Source: Streptomyces sp. NBC_00239 | GTDB lineage: Bacteria; Actinomycetota; Actinomycetes; Streptomycetales; Streptomycetaceae | Length of the DNA stretch: 64,000 nt | Reading direction: 5' to 3' | Assembly (NCBI RefSeq): GCF_036194065.1 | Contig: NZ_CP108098.1 | Span: 70,079-134,078 of the forward strand | In this document: positions 1-8,481 of the stretch, piece after piece | Layout: each line of letters begins with the position of its first letter | How positions within the stretch are numbered: the stretch's first letter is position 1 | The notes under the pieces: generated by a model | Databases searched by the model: none | What the model was told of the DNA's origin: nothing | Seen by the model: the letters and a program-made list of their open reading frames with translations, nothing else | Program-made: the position numbers and the translations under genes

Positions 1-522
1 GTCGGCGTGCTGATAGACCGTGCTGAGAGCTTCCGCCCCGGCGACCAGGACGTGGTGGCCGGGGCGGACCAGCGCGGCAGCCAACCCGAGAGCGTGGGCG
101 CCGCCGGCGCACGCGAGCTGGGTCATCGGGATGCGCCGCACGGTGGGGGGCAGTCCGAGGGCATGGACGAGGTGCACGTCCAGCCCCGGAATGGCCAGGC
201 CCGTGGCATGGAAGGTGATCAGCGTTCCGATGTCACTGGGCCGGATGCCAGCTTGGTCCAGCGCCTGCCGAGCGGCCCGTTCACCGAGATTGCAGACCTC
301 GGCGAAGGTGCGCTCATTGCGCTCCTGGAACCCCTCTGTACGGGACACCTCCTCAAGGGGTCGGACAAACCTGCGTCTCGCGACCCCCACCGTCTTTGCG
401 ATTCGCATGATGGAAGCCATCTGCGGATGTCCGGGATGCATCCTTTTAATGTCATCTGTTATCTGGTCGGTAGTGACGTCATAGGCGGCGTCAGCGATTC
501 CCGGACGGTTGACGAATGCCAC
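1..522 (-). CDS. Type III polyketide synthase, 3' part cut by window edge
   Basis: A chalcone-synthase-like condensing enzyme that would extend an acyl-CoA starter with malonyl-CoA without a carrier protein. 174 residues are visible and the C-terminal half lies outside the window. Cys138 sits in TQLACAGGAHALGL, the nucleophile region of the family, and is preceded by IPGLDVHLVH and RRIPM, as in bacterial type III synthases; the position matches the usual active-site cysteine of RppA-like enzymes. The GTG start at 520-522 follows a GAGGGGGAG ribosome site and gives the expected N-terminus. The catalytic His and Asn lie beyond the edge, so the product cannot be judged. The same-strand MBL-fold gene behind it suggests one pathway. 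Confidence 0.85.
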   Translation of the reverse strand, partial: MAFVNRPGIADAAYDVTTDQITDDIKRMHPGHPQMASIMRIAKTVGVARRRFVRPLEEVSRTEGFQERNERTFAEVCNLGERAARQALDQAGIRPSDIGTLITFHATGLAIPGLDVHLVHALGLPPTVRRIPMTQLACAGGAHALGLAAALVRPGHHVLVAGAEALSTVYQHAD

Positions 523-622
523 CGCTCCCCCTCTATTCCTAAAGCATCGGCCGTGCCCGAATTCGGCACTGAGGGCGGAGAATACCGGGTCAATATGTCG
601 ACCTGTTGATGTGAGGGGCGGC

Positions 623-1633
623 TCAAGGGTGCAGGACCGCGCCCTGCCGGGGTGCAGGAACCGGAGCGTCTCGGTTGTGCTCGAAGGCCCATCGGGCGGC
701 CTGGTCGGCCAGGGCGATTAGGTCGGGGTCCGTCGGATCGTCGTTCAGGTGGCGGTACTCGACCGCCGTGAGAATGATGATCCGCTCAGGCAGGCCCAGG
801 TGTCCGTGGAAGCCGGAACTGAGGATTTCCGCGGCGGTGGCCTCGGCGCTACGGCCGGCCCGGTGCCCCGCATGAATCCGTCCTTCGAGCTCCTGGAGGT
901 AGTCGAGGTATGCCCGGACTTCTGACGGGCCGACGACAGGGCCGTGGCCTGGGAGGATGGTCTCGGGGTCAAGGCTGAGGATGGTCTCGCAGGCCTTCGA
1001 CACTCCAGCAAGAGGGCCTTGCCAATGCACAGGGTGGTCGTCCAGGAAGACGACGTCTCCGGTGCACACGGTGCGCTGCTCCGGGAAGTGGACAATCAGG
1101 TCACCTGCGGTGTGGGCAGGACCGACCTCTATCAGCTCGACCTCCGTCATCCCCACGTTGAACCGGTGCCGTCCGGTGAACGTCCGTGTCGGCGGGAGCA
1201 GCTCGTCGCCGTCGTACTCGAAGCGGCCGAAGTGCCGTCGCATGTACCAGCCCAGCGGCTGGTCGGCGGCGGTTTCCGTGGTCAGGTGGTGCATCTGCTC
1301 GGGGGTCGGCTCGTTGCAGAGGTGGTCCGCGCTGGACTGGGTGGTGATGATGTCCGCGCCGGGGAAGAAGCGGTTGCCGAAGGTGTGGTCCCCGTTGGAG
1401 TGGGTGTTCACGATAGTGCTCACCCTGGTCCCGTCCGCCAGGAGCGGGGCCGCGGCGGATATGAGGGCCCGCGTCATGGGCTCGTCGTACGGGGTGTCGA
1501 TCAGGGCCGCATCATGGCCTGAGCTGACCAGCAGGCAGTTGGCGAATCCCCAGGTTCCGCTGATCTGGGGTGTCCAGGCGTGGAGGCCGGCGGCAATGCG
1601 GGTGAGTTCCTTCGGGAGAGTCATGACCGCCAT
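623..1633 (-). CDS. MBL-fold metallo-hydrolase
   Basis: 336 residues, a metallo-beta-lactamase-fold hydrolase. The metal-binding signatures are in order: HSNGDH at 78-83, His174 in GPAHTAGD, Asp193 in GDVVFLDD, and His230 in LPGHGP. The first motif has Asn80 where HxHxDH enzymes carry the middle histidine, seen in some SoxH/quinoprotein-relay-like branches, so metal loading may differ. The substrate cannot be inferred. It lies on the same strand as the truncated type III polyketide synthase, about 100 nt upstream of that gene's GTG, and may tailor or hydrolyse its product; that link is inference. A strong hairpin separates its 5' end from the regulator gene before it. Confidence 0.85.
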   Translation of the reverse strand: MAVMTLPKELTRIAAGLHAWTPQISGTWGFANCLLVSSGHDAALIDTPYDEPMTRALISAAAPLLADGTRVSTIVNTHSNGDHTFGNRFFPGADIITTQSSADHLCNEPTPEQMHHLTTETAADQPLGWYMRRHFGRFEYDGDELLPPTRTFTGRHRFNVGMTEVELIEVGPAHTAGDLIVHFPEQRTVCTGDVVFLDDHPVHWQGPLAGVSKACETILSLDPETILPGHGPVVGPSEVRAYLDYLQELEGRIHAGHRAGRSAEATAAEILSSGFHGHLGLPERIIILTAVEYRHLNDDPTDPDLIALADQAARWAFEHNRDAPVPAPRQGAVLHP

Positions 1634-1648
1634 TGTCGAGCACAGCGC

Positions 1649-1684
1649 GGGCGCGCTCTGCGGTGGTTGTCACAGAGCGCGCCC
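1649..1684 (-). terminator. Hairpin between regulator and MBL gene
   Basis: Perfect 12-bp stem (GGGCGCGCTCTG with CAGAGCGCGCCC) and a 12-nt loop, after the MmyB-like gene and before the MBL-fold gene when read on the minus strand. A second, weaker GTTCGAGC/GCTCGAAC hairpin lies at 1697-1717. Likely a terminator for the regulator transcript. Confidence 0.6.
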
Positions 1685-1741
1685 GAAAGATGTCAGGTTC
1701 GAGCGCCGGGCTCGAACTGGCTCGAACCAGGCGGCATGCAG

Positions 1742-2533
1742 CTACGCGAGGTCGAAGAGCACGACCATGTGACGTGCGCCGGGAGAGCTGAGGGGCGCGG
1801 CCGCGATCATCGTCGCGAAGCCCATGCCGCGCTTGGCGTGGTGCAGCGGGCGCCGGTCCCCGTCAGGGTGGATGTAGGCCTTCTCGCCCTGCTCGTAGAG
1901 GCGCAGCGCCCGTTGGTCCTTGAGGATCCGTTCGTAGATCCTGTTCAGGACGGGGTCCTCGGGGTGGGCTGCGAAGGCGGCCCGGAACTGGGGAATCACC
2001 CTCGGACCCCATTCGGTGTCCCAGTCCACCAGGCAGAAGTCGCGGGCCTCGTCGGAGAGGATCATCCACTCCATGGTGTTGCAGGGCGGCTCACCGCTGG
2101 GAAACATCTCGGCGAAGGCCTGGTTGTAGAGGCGCAGGTCGTACCGGCGGTCATTGACGTAGGCCATCTCGCTCTGGCTGTTCAGCGCGCGCTGCCAAGA
2201 GTGCGGGATGGTGAGGCCGGCATCAGGGTTCAGCGGCAGTGCCGGCTCGGTGCCGAACAGTTCCAGGTGGACGTAGATGTACTCGCTGTCCTTGAACCGC
2301 AGCACCCGGGCGAGCTCCAGCAGGTACTCGGGCGAGGGGACCAGTCGACGCGACTCGACCTTGCCGAAGGTTCCCACGCCCTTCTGCATGATGTAGTCCA
2401 CATCGGTCTGGGTCAGACCCTTGACCTTGGGCCCCCGGCGCTTGCCTGGCGGCCGGGGCGGAAGACCCACCTCATCCGGCTCGATGGCCCTCCGCCGAGC
2501 ACGCAGTATCTGCTGGAACACGTCCCGCTGCAC
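1742..2533 (-). CDS. MmyB-like transcriptional regulator
   Basis: 263 residues. The N-terminal ~90 residues form a basic XRE-type helix-turn-helix region (LTQTDVDYIMQKGVGTFGKV). The rest resembles the MmyB-like ligand-binding domain, a PAS-like fold, with landmarks RALNSQSEMAYVNDRRYDL and NTMEWMILSDEARDF, the latter being the family's usual 'N-x-x-R-x-x-F' type stretch. Members are thought to sense small hydrophobic ligands and often neighbour short-chain dehydrogenase genes. Here a FabG-type reductase is divergently placed 527 nt away, which fits that arrangement. It probably controls the shared intergenic promoter region; no operator was proven. Confidence 0.82.
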   Translation of the reverse strand: MQRDVFQQILRARRRAIEPDEVGLPPRPPGKRRGPKVKGLTQTDVDYIMQKGVGTFGKVESRRLVPSPEYLLELARVLRFKDSEYIYVHLELFGTEPALPLNPDAGLTIPHSWQRALNSQSEMAYVNDRRYDLRLYNQAFAEMFPSGEPPCNTMEWMILSDEARDFCLVDWDTEWGPRVIPQFRAAFAAHPEDPVLNRIYERILKDQRALRLYEQGEKAYIHPDGDRRPLHHAKRGMGFATMIAAAPLSSPGARHMVVLFDLA

Positions 2534-3059
2534 CTTCCCCTCCTGATAGCAGCAGTTGAACAGTAAATATCAGGACCTGAATTACCGGTATTTAAGCTCC
2601 CGTTGTGCCGTCTCGACTCATCGGTCAGGATGATCGTCGTCAGCGCAAAGCCGGTGATCCACATGGCGGCTGCAAACTGGTACGGGGGAAGACATGCGGA
2701 AGAACGAAGTGACGCGCGCGACGCGTCTCCGAGTAGGCGAACACCACGGTTCCACTCGAACCTGTGCGTCCACGCCTCCCGCCCTCCACCTTCACCGCAC
2801 CGGTGTACGGCTCGCCGCCAGCATGGCCTGATTGACCCTTCGGAGCACTCAGCGGTCAACTGCCCGCTGAACAGGCCCGATAGCGGCTGGACAGGTAACC
2901 CTACAACCGGTTCACGCCAAATCGCATATGCATTCGGCTCGCGATGCTGAGCGATCGTCACGCAGCGAGCCACCACCTTGGCATAGACCAATCAGAAGCC
3001 GAGGCGGTGACGAGAGGAATCGCCGGGGGGACTGGCGGCTGCATAACGGGGAGAGGTAC
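2534..3059. other. Divergent regulatory region, no gene seen
   Basis: 526 nt between the divergent MmyB-like regulator and the FabG-type reductase. No convincing reading frame. It holds a short perfect palindrome TACCGGTA at 2583-2590, close to the regulator start, a possible but weak operator candidate. Confidence 0.4.
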
Positions 3060-3770
3060 ATGGCAGGGGAACAGGGCCGCTCAGTCCTGGTGACAGGCGG
3101 CAACCGAGGAATCGGGCTGGAAGTGGCACGCCGCTTCGTTCGTGAGGGCGACCGGGTGGCGGCGACCTACCGCACCAGCGCCCCCGAAGAGAACTTCCTC
3201 GCCGTGCAGTGCGATGTGACCAGCAGCGCGGACGTCGACCAGGCCTTCAAGGAAGTCGAAGCCGCACACGGCAACGTCGAAGTGCTCATCGTGAACGCTG
3301 GCATCAACGACGACCAGCTGCTGCTCCGCATGTCGGAGGAGAGCTTCACGTCCGTCCTCGACACCAACCTCACCGGCGCCTTCCGCGTCGTCAAGCGGTC
3401 CCTCAAGGGGATGCTGCGGGCCAAGCACGGCCGCATCATCCTGATCTCCAGCGCGGTCGCCCTCCGCGGCGAGGCTGGACAGGCCAACTACGCGGCCTCC
3501 AAGGCCGGCCTCATCGGCCTCGCCCGTTCGCTCGCCCGCGAGTACGGCTCGCGCGGCATCACCGTCAACGTCGTGGCCCCCGGGCTGACCGCGACGGACA
3601 TGAGCCAAGCCCTTACCGAGGAACAGCGCGACGAACTCGTTCGGCAGATCCCTGTCGGCCGGCTCGGCAATCCGGCGGAGATCGCATCCGCCGTGCACTT
3701 CCTGGCAGGCCAGTCCTACATCACCGGCGCGGTCATCCCCGTCGACGGCGGCGCCGGAATGGGTCACTGA
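3060..3770 (+). CDS. fabG: 3-oxoacyl-ACP reductase, FabG type
   Basis: 236-residue short-chain dehydrogenase that would reduce beta-ketoacyl thioesters with NADPH. The cofactor motif TGGNRGIG is at 12-19, NAG follows at 80-82, and the Ser132/Tyr145/Lys149 triad lies in SSAVALRGEAGQANYAASK. The C-terminus (TGAVIPVDGGAGMGH) is the standard FabG ending. The ATG at 3060 follows GGGGAGAGGT; a longer upstream reading frame lacks support. Length fits the actinobacterial FabG norm. It is divergent from the MmyB-like regulator and near a type III polyketide synthase, so a pathway-specific rather than primary fatty-acid role is plausible. Confidence 0.9.
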   Translation: MAGEQGRSVLVTGGNRGIGLEVARRFVREGDRVAATYRTSAPEENFLAVQCDVTSSADVDQAFKEVEAAHGNVEVLIVNAGINDDQLLLRMSEESFTSVLDTNLTGAFRVVKRSLKGMLRAKHGRIILISSAVALRGEAGQANYAASKAGLIGLARSLAREYGSRGITVNVVAPGLTATDMSQALTEEQRDELVRQIPVGRLGNPAEIASAVHFLAGQSYITGAVIPVDGGAGMGH

Positions 3771-3903
3771 CCAGGTACAAGATCCGCTGCGAGGACCGCT
3801 GCAACCGGCCTTCCGGCGACGTTCATCCCCGGCCGCACCATGAGCCTTGGACCGCTGCAACCGGCCCTCGGTGAAGACTGCGGCCAGCAGAGCACAAAAA
3901 AGT

Positions 3904-3937
3904 GGTGACCGCCCCTATTCGCGTAGGAGCGGCCACC
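3904..3937 (+). terminator. Imperfect terminator hairpin after fabG
   Basis: Stem of 12 positions with two mismatches (GGTGACCGCCCC with GGAGCGGCCACC) around a 10-nt loop, 130 nt after the reductase stop and preceded by an A-rich stretch. Nothing else is visible in the 357 nt up to the next gene at 4128. Confidence 0.45.
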
Positions 3938-4127
3938 GCTGACTCGCCCGAGTCAACGCACCACCAGCGATGGAACCCAACCCAACTCACTGGGGTGCTC
4001 TAGCAGGCGTGTGCAACCACGCCGTGCACAAGAATAGTCATGCCCAGTTTTCGAGGGATCACTTCCCCGGAAATCGGCAGACTGTTCCGAGCGTTAGGGC
4101 TCCCCACGTCACAGAGGGGAGCCCTCC

Positions 4128-4478
4128 GTGCTTTCTCTGCAACGTCCCGGCCTGTCCGCCGTCCTCGGCGTGGCCGCCACTGCACTCGCGCTGACCGCTG
4201 TCACCGCGCCCCCCGCCTCTGCCGCGGGATCCGCCAGCTGCACCTACAACATCAGCGACCACAACGCTGAGGTCGACGGCAGCGGCGTGAACTACAGGAC
4301 CGGGCCCTCGACGGCCTACGCCAGCAAGGGCTTCCTCTACACCGGCGACGACCTGCGGATCTACTGCGGCAAGGGCTCCTGGTACTACACCAAGCTCACC
4401 GCCCGCTCGAAGAGCGGGCTGGCCGCGGGCACGTACGGATGGATCCGCAGCGACATGCTGCTCAGTCTCGCAGGCTGA
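4128..4478 (+). CDS. Secreted SH3-like protein 1
   Basis: 116 residues with a Sec signal peptide: basic N-terminus, hydrophobic core LSAVLGVAATALALTAV and cleavage after PASA-A near residue 33. The mature part is a single bacterial SH3-like domain (GSGVNYRTGPSTAYASKGFL, YCGKGSWYYTKL, YGWIRSDML) with two cysteines that could form a disulphide. Such domains usually bind peptidoglycan or proteins outside the cell. It is the first of three tandem paralogues in the same orientation; all lack a recognisable enzymatic domain. GTG start at 4128 with GAGGGGAG just upstream. Confidence 0.75.
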   Translation: MLSLQRPGLSAVLGVAATALALTAVTAPPASAAGSASCTYNISDHNAEVDGSGVNYRTGPSTAYASKGFLYTGDDLRIYCGKGSWYYTKLTARSKSGLAAGTYGWIRSDMLLSLAG

Positions 4479-4824
4479 CGGGGCCCTATCGGCCTCGTCT
4501 CTCGGGAGAACGGTCCCTTGTCCGGCTCCGCGCTGCAATCTCGCATCCGTCGAACACGACATCGGTGCCGTCCATCGCGGTGCACCACCGACTGTCACAG
4601 ACAGCCCTGACCCTGCCTTGAGCAAGACAGGACGCAGGGGCCAGGTCGACGGCACCGGCTTGTCCAAACGCTGCGCAACCACCACGACGGACGCCGGCAG
4701 TGCGCGAGACCTCCCACCTGCCTCACCCCAGAACCGCACCCGGCGGAAGCACGGCAGAGCTCTGCCCTCGTGCGACCGCGCCCGATGCCCCGTCCAGGGG
4801 CACCTCTAGCGAAAGGCGATTCCC
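4479..4824. other. Intergenic stretch, nothing seen
   Basis: 346 nt between the first and second SH3-like genes. No supported gene, strong hairpin or repeat was noticed, apart from the ribosome site AGCGAAAGG before the next ATG. Confidence 0.4.
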
Positions 4825-5178
4825 ATGAAACTCCTGCTCCGTAGGACTGCCACCGCAGCGACCGTAGGCACGCTGCTGCTCGGTGGAGTCCTCGTCACCG
4901 CCACGAGTGCATCCGCCGCCGGCTCCTCGACGTGCAACATCGACGACGCCAAGCCCGGAAGCGTTTGGGAGACCAGCACGAGCAACGTGAACCTCCGAAG
5001 CGGCCCGGGAACCGGCTACAGCTCCAAGGGCCAACTCAGGAGCGGCACCAACTTCACCTACCACTGCTCCTACCTGACCAGCGACGGCAAGAACCTCTGG
5101 TACTACGGCACCGTTCGCGAGGGTTACCACAAGGGTGTCAGCGGATGGGTCTCCTGGCGGTACGCGCACCTGGCGTAA
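4825..5178 (+). CDS. Secreted SH3-like protein 2
   Basis: 117 residues. Signal peptide with hydrophobic core TVGTLLLGGVLVTATSASA, cleaved near residue 32, then one SH3-like domain. The family core is very clear: NVNLRSGPGTGYSSKGQL, then a Cys-containing strand (TYHCSY) and the closing GVSGWVSWRYAHL. Two cysteines (STC near the mature N-terminus and YHCSY) match those of both neighbours. Probable extracellular or wall-associated binding protein; no catalytic residues are visible. Confidence 0.75.
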   Translation: MKLLLRRTATAATVGTLLLGGVLVTATSASAAGSSTCNIDDAKPGSVWETSTSNVNLRSGPGTGYSSKGQLRSGTNFTYHCSYLTSDGKNLWYYGTVREGYHKGVSGWVSWRYAHLA

Positions 5179-5272
5179 GCGGTGCCGCACCAACCTCCAT
5201 TTCCGCCCCGGATTTGAAGCCGCGGCGCCCGACGCCACACCCGGGCGCCGCAGATCCTAGGAAGAAGAGTCC

Positions 5273-5617
5273 ATGCGACCTCTGATCCGTAAGACTGCCA
5301 CTTCCGTCGCCTCCCTCGCTCTCGTGCTCGGTGGGGGTATAGCCATGGCGTCCCCGGCCGCGGCCGCCGTCGGCTCCAGCGCTTGCACCCAGAACATGGC
5401 CGACTACAACGGCTGGGCATCGACGACCATCAACCTCCGCTCCGGTCCCGGGACCGGCTACACCAGCCTGGGCCTTCTCCGCACGGACACGAGCCTGAGG
5501 GTCTACTGCTGGAAGGGCGACTCCTGGGCCTACACGAAGGTCATGAGCGGAGCGAACGCGGGGCGCACCGGCTGGGTGCACACGGCATACATCAACGTCC
5601 AGATGAACCTCTCGTGA
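5273..5617 (+). CDS. Secreted SH3-like protein 3
   Basis: 114 residues, third tandem paralogue. Signal peptide ends near SPAAAA; the mature protein has TINLRSGPGTGYTSLGLLR, VYCWKGDSWAYTKV and RTGWVHTAYI, the three blocks shared with genes 1 and 2. The paired cysteines are conserved (SSACTQN and VYCWK). The short gaps and matched architecture indicate local gene duplication. The ATG at 5273 follows AGGAAGAG. A strong terminator lies 150 nt downstream, before the first MFS gene. Confidence 0.75.
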   Translation: MRPLIRKTATSVASLALVLGGGIAMASPAAAAVGSSACTQNMADYNGWASTTINLRSGPGTGYTSLGLLRTDTSLRVYCWKGDSWAYTKVMSGANAGRTGWVHTAYINVQMNLS

Positions 5618-5770
5618 CCTTCCCATCCGCAGTCGTTTCTGCCCAGTGAAGCCTCTCGGTCACGGACTTCCCCCTGTGGCCGGGACCGGCCGAGACAGCA
5701 GCAGCTCACCCCCCTGAGCGTGCTCCCCAGGGCCCCACTTCTTCCTCGTGTGTGTGCCCCTCGGCCATCG

Positions 5771-5805
5771 GGGGTGCCGTCGTCCCCCGACGGCACCCCT
5801 TCTTT
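5771..5805 (+). terminator. Strong intrinsic terminator
   Basis: Perfect 12-bp stem GGGGTGCCGTCG / CGACGGCACCCC with a 5-nt TCCCC loop, followed by TTCTTTC. It closes the SH3-like gene group and isolates it from the MFS/ATP-grasp/TrpA operon. Confidence 0.8.
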
Positions 5806-5892
5806 CGTTCTCCGCCTGATGACGCCCGGCGCCCGGGATCTATCAGCCGCCGCCGCACCACCGAAGACCTTCACCTCTTCCTGGAGCGCCTT

Positions 5893-7155
5893 GTGTCCAT
5901 TACCGCCGTCCGCGACGAAGCCGCGATTCTTACGCCCGCTCCCCCGCTGCGCCGCGTGCCCACCGCGATCTGGGCGCTGCTCTGCGGCACCTTCCTGGTC
6001 CGGGCCGCCGGTTTCACCTACCCGTTTCTCTCCTATCGCCTGGAGCAGCTGGACCTCTCCACCAGCGTGGTCAGCCGCATCCTGGCGGCCTTCGGCGTCG
6101 GGTGGTTCGTCGGTCAGCTGGTGTGCGGCCAGCTGGCCGACCGCGTCGGCCGCCGAACCACGCTCATCGGTGCGATGAGCATCGCAGCCCTGGTCTTGCC
6201 GCTCCTTGCTCACCTCGGCTCCACGTCTGCGGTGTTCGTCTCCGCCGTCATCGCCGGGGCCGTCTATGACGCGCCCCGTCCGATCGTGTCTGCCAGCATC
6301 ACCGAACTCATCGAGAGCGAAGAGGATCGGGCCAGAGTCAACGGCTGGCGGCACTTCGCGGTGAACGTTTCGGCAGCCATCACCGGGTTCGCCGGCGGCA
6401 TGCTCGCCGGATCCATCGGAGTCGCCCCGCTGATCTGGGCCAACGCCGTGGCCTGCGCGGGCTTCGCTCTGATCGCCTGGCGGTACCTCGACGCCGACCG
6501 CCCGGCTCCCCGCATAGCCACCGCCCGGGCCGAGTACCGCGCAGCTCTCGGGGATGTCCGGCTGTGGCTGCTCACTCTCGCCAGCCTCGCCGCCTTGGTG
6601 TGCGCGGCGGGGATGTTTTGTGCGCTGCCCCTGCTCATGACAGATGACGGCCTGTCGGCCACGGCCTACGGATGGACCCAGCTCGCCAACGTCGCGGCGG
6701 TGGTAACCCTGTCCCCCATCCTTACGCCGTGGCTCAGCCGTCGTGCCGCCACCGCCCCGATGCTCGTTCCGTTCGCCGCCAGTTCGCTGATCCTCGGAGC
6801 GGGCATGACCGTCGCCGGACTTTCCTCGACCACGCTCGGGTACAGCCTCGCGGCCGCACTTCTCGTACCGGGGGAGATCATCATCTTCATCGCCGCCGGC
6901 AACATCCTCGACCACCTGGCTCCGGCCGACGCCCGAGGTCTCTACGCCGGAATCTGGGGCTCGACGCTGGCCATCGCGGTCATTCTCGCCCCTCTCGTGA
7001 CCGGCTGGGCCCTCGACCAGGGTGGCGACGTCCTGGCGGCGGCGGCCGCGCTCACCTCCGGGCTTCTCGGCGCCGTGCTGATCCTTCCCCTGGCCGCCCT
7101 GATGCATCGCCAGCCCCCCGCGCTCCGCGAGCCGGTGACGCAGCCCGCTGGCTGA
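5893..7155 (+). CDS. MFS transporter 1 of the TrpA operon
   Basis: 420 residues from the GTG at 5893, chosen because GGAG lies 6 nt upstream and the upstream extension (from 5752) runs through the terminator and is not protein-like. About twelve membrane segments. The MFS loop-2/3 signature is present as GQLVCGQLADRVGRRTTLIG. Probably an exporter or resistance pump of the 12-helix DHA type. It is the first gene of a coupled run continuing to TrpA and a zinc-ribbon protein, so it likely moves the pathway's product or substrate; two MFS genes in one operon is notable. Confidence 0.85.
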   Translation: MSITAVRDEAAILTPAPPLRRVPTAIWALLCGTFLVRAAGFTYPFLSYRLEQLDLSTSVVSRILAAFGVGWFVGQLVCGQLADRVGRRTTLIGAMSIAALVLPLLAHLGSTSAVFVSAVIAGAVYDAPRPIVSASITELIESEEDRARVNGWRHFAVNVSAAITGFAGGMLAGSIGVAPLIWANAVACAGFALIAWRYLDADRPAPRIATARAEYRAALGDVRLWLLTLASLAALVCAAGMFCALPLLMTDDGLSATAYGWTQLANVAAVVTLSPILTPWLSRRAATAPMLVPFAASSLILGAGMTVAGLSSTTLGYSLAAALLVPGEIIIFIAAGNILDHLAPADARGLYAGIWGSTLAIAVILAPLVTGWALDQGGDVLAAAAALTSGLLGAVLILPLAALMHRQPPALREPVTQPAG

Positions 7156-7200
7156 CCCGGCTTCCTCCACTTTCCCCTCTCGTACTGGAGCTTCCTCATC

Positions 7201-8481
7201 ATGGCTCTCGCCTCCACCTCCCTCGTGCTCTCCGACCGCTCCACGCGAGTCGGAGTTGTGGCTGTCGTCGCGCCGTACGGCGAAGGTGGCCGCCACGCTC
7301 AGGAATACACCCGGCACGGGTGGGGGACCATCGCGGTCACCCTTCCTTCGCACAGCCTGCCCGCGGAGCACCGTGGCGGAGCCGACCTCTCGGGCTACCA
7401 GGGCGTGATCGAGCACCTCGGTGGACTGCGCCGAACAGCCAGGCAGCTCCGCGAGCGTGGAGTGAGCGCCGTCGTCGCCAGCAGCGGGATCGGTGTGCCG
7501 TTGGCCGACCGGCTCACACAGGCTCTCGGCCTTGCCGGGAACGATCCGGGGACATCGTCGCTTCGGACCGACCGGGGCGCACAGGCGGCTGCCCTGGTGG
7601 ACGCCGGGCTGGCCGCTCCGCGCAGCTTCCGCACGGCCAGCCTTTCCGACGCCCTGCGGTGGGCTGAGTTCTGCCGCATGCCCGCCTACGTCGTAGCCGC
7701 CGCCGACAGCTCGGTGACGGCGCCACCGGCCATATGCCGCAGCGCCACCGAGATCAGCAGCGCCTGGCGCTGGCTGCGCCGCGCGGCGCACCACCACACC
7801 GGCGCCCCCGACCTGGTGATCCAAGAGCACCTGCCGGGCCAGCAGTACATCGTCCACACGGTCAGTGGTCCGGGAACCCAGCATGTGGTCACGGGCGTGT
7901 GGGCTGAAGAGCGCACCTCCGACCATGTCCATGCACGGTCCGACCTGATGACCTCGCACAGCCTGCTGGTCCGGTCCATGTCCTTGTACGCCAGCCGCGC
8001 CTTGGACGTGCTCGGTGTGGAGATCGGTCCTTCCCGGTGCCGGATGGTCTTCAGCGCCGGCCGCGGGCCCACGCTGCTATCCGCCCGGGCGTTCGCGCAG
8101 CCTTCCTCGGCTGCGGAGCTCTCCGGACCCAACATCGGCATGGACCACGTCCGAGCGGCAGTGCAAGCAAGCACCGGGGGGCTTGATCGGCTGCCGGTCG
8201 CCAAACAGCCTGACGGCCGCTTCGTCTCCCGTGTCTCCCTGATCGCCCCGCACGACGGAATCCTCGACGCGCACCTGCTCCGCACTGTCACAACCCTGCC
8301 CACCGTCTACCGCACCATCGGCCCGCTGGTCGCTGGCGCCGCCGTACGCAAGACGGTCGACCGTTCGTCCTCCCCCGGCGAGCTCGTCCTGTCCGCCTCA
8401 TCGCGACACGCGATCGAGGAGGACTACCGCGTGATCCGCGCGATCGAGACCCTCGGCCTGTACGACGGGGCCGCCCTGTGA
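7201..8481 (+). CDS. ATP-grasp-like ligase, possibly degenerate
   Basis: 426 residues resembling the carboxylate-amine ligase (LAL) branch of the ATP-grasp superfamily. An N-terminal Rossmann-like part (VGVVAVVAPYGEGGRHAQEY) precedes an ATP-grasp core with VIQEHLPGQQYIVHTV and a late VLGVEIGPSRCRMVF strand. The metal-binding acidic/Asn motif normally following (of E-x-NPR type) is replaced by LLSARAFAQPSS, so catalysis is doubtful or uses other residues. These enzymes join carboxylates to amines through acyl phosphates. It overlaps the next MFS gene by 4 nt (GTGA), so translation is coupled. Assignment is by fold-level motifs only. Confidence 0.6.
   Translation: MALASTSLVLSDRSTRVGVVAVVAPYGEGGRHAQEYTRHGWGTIAVTLPSHSLPAEHRGGADLSGYQGVIEHLGGLRRTARQLRERGVSAVVASSGIGVPLADRLTQALGLAGNDPGTSSLRTDRGAQAAALVDAGLAAPRSFRTASLSDALRWAEFCRMPAYVVAAADSSVTAPPAICRSATEISSAWRWLRRAAHHHTGAPDLVIQEHLPGQQYIVHTVSGPGTQHVVTGVWAEERTSDHVHARSDLMTSHSLLVRSMSLYASRALDVLGVEIGPSRCRMVFSAGRGPTLLSARAFAQPSSAAELSGPNIGMDHVRAAVQASTGGLDRLPVAKQPDGRFVSRVSLIAPHDGILDAHLLRTVTTLPTVYRTIGPLVAGAAVRKTVDRSSSPGELVLSASSRHAIEEDYRVIRAIETLGLYDGAAL

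Noticed and set aside
1690..1730. tRNA-like GTTCGAGC motif
   Set aside because: Looked like a T-loop, but no cloverleaf or acceptor stem could be built; it is a hairpin after the regulator gene.
5530..7959. 809-residue open frame on the minus strand
   Set aside because: Shadow of the MFS and ATP-grasp-like genes on the plus strand; it crosses a strong terminator and the third SH3-like gene and has no domain.
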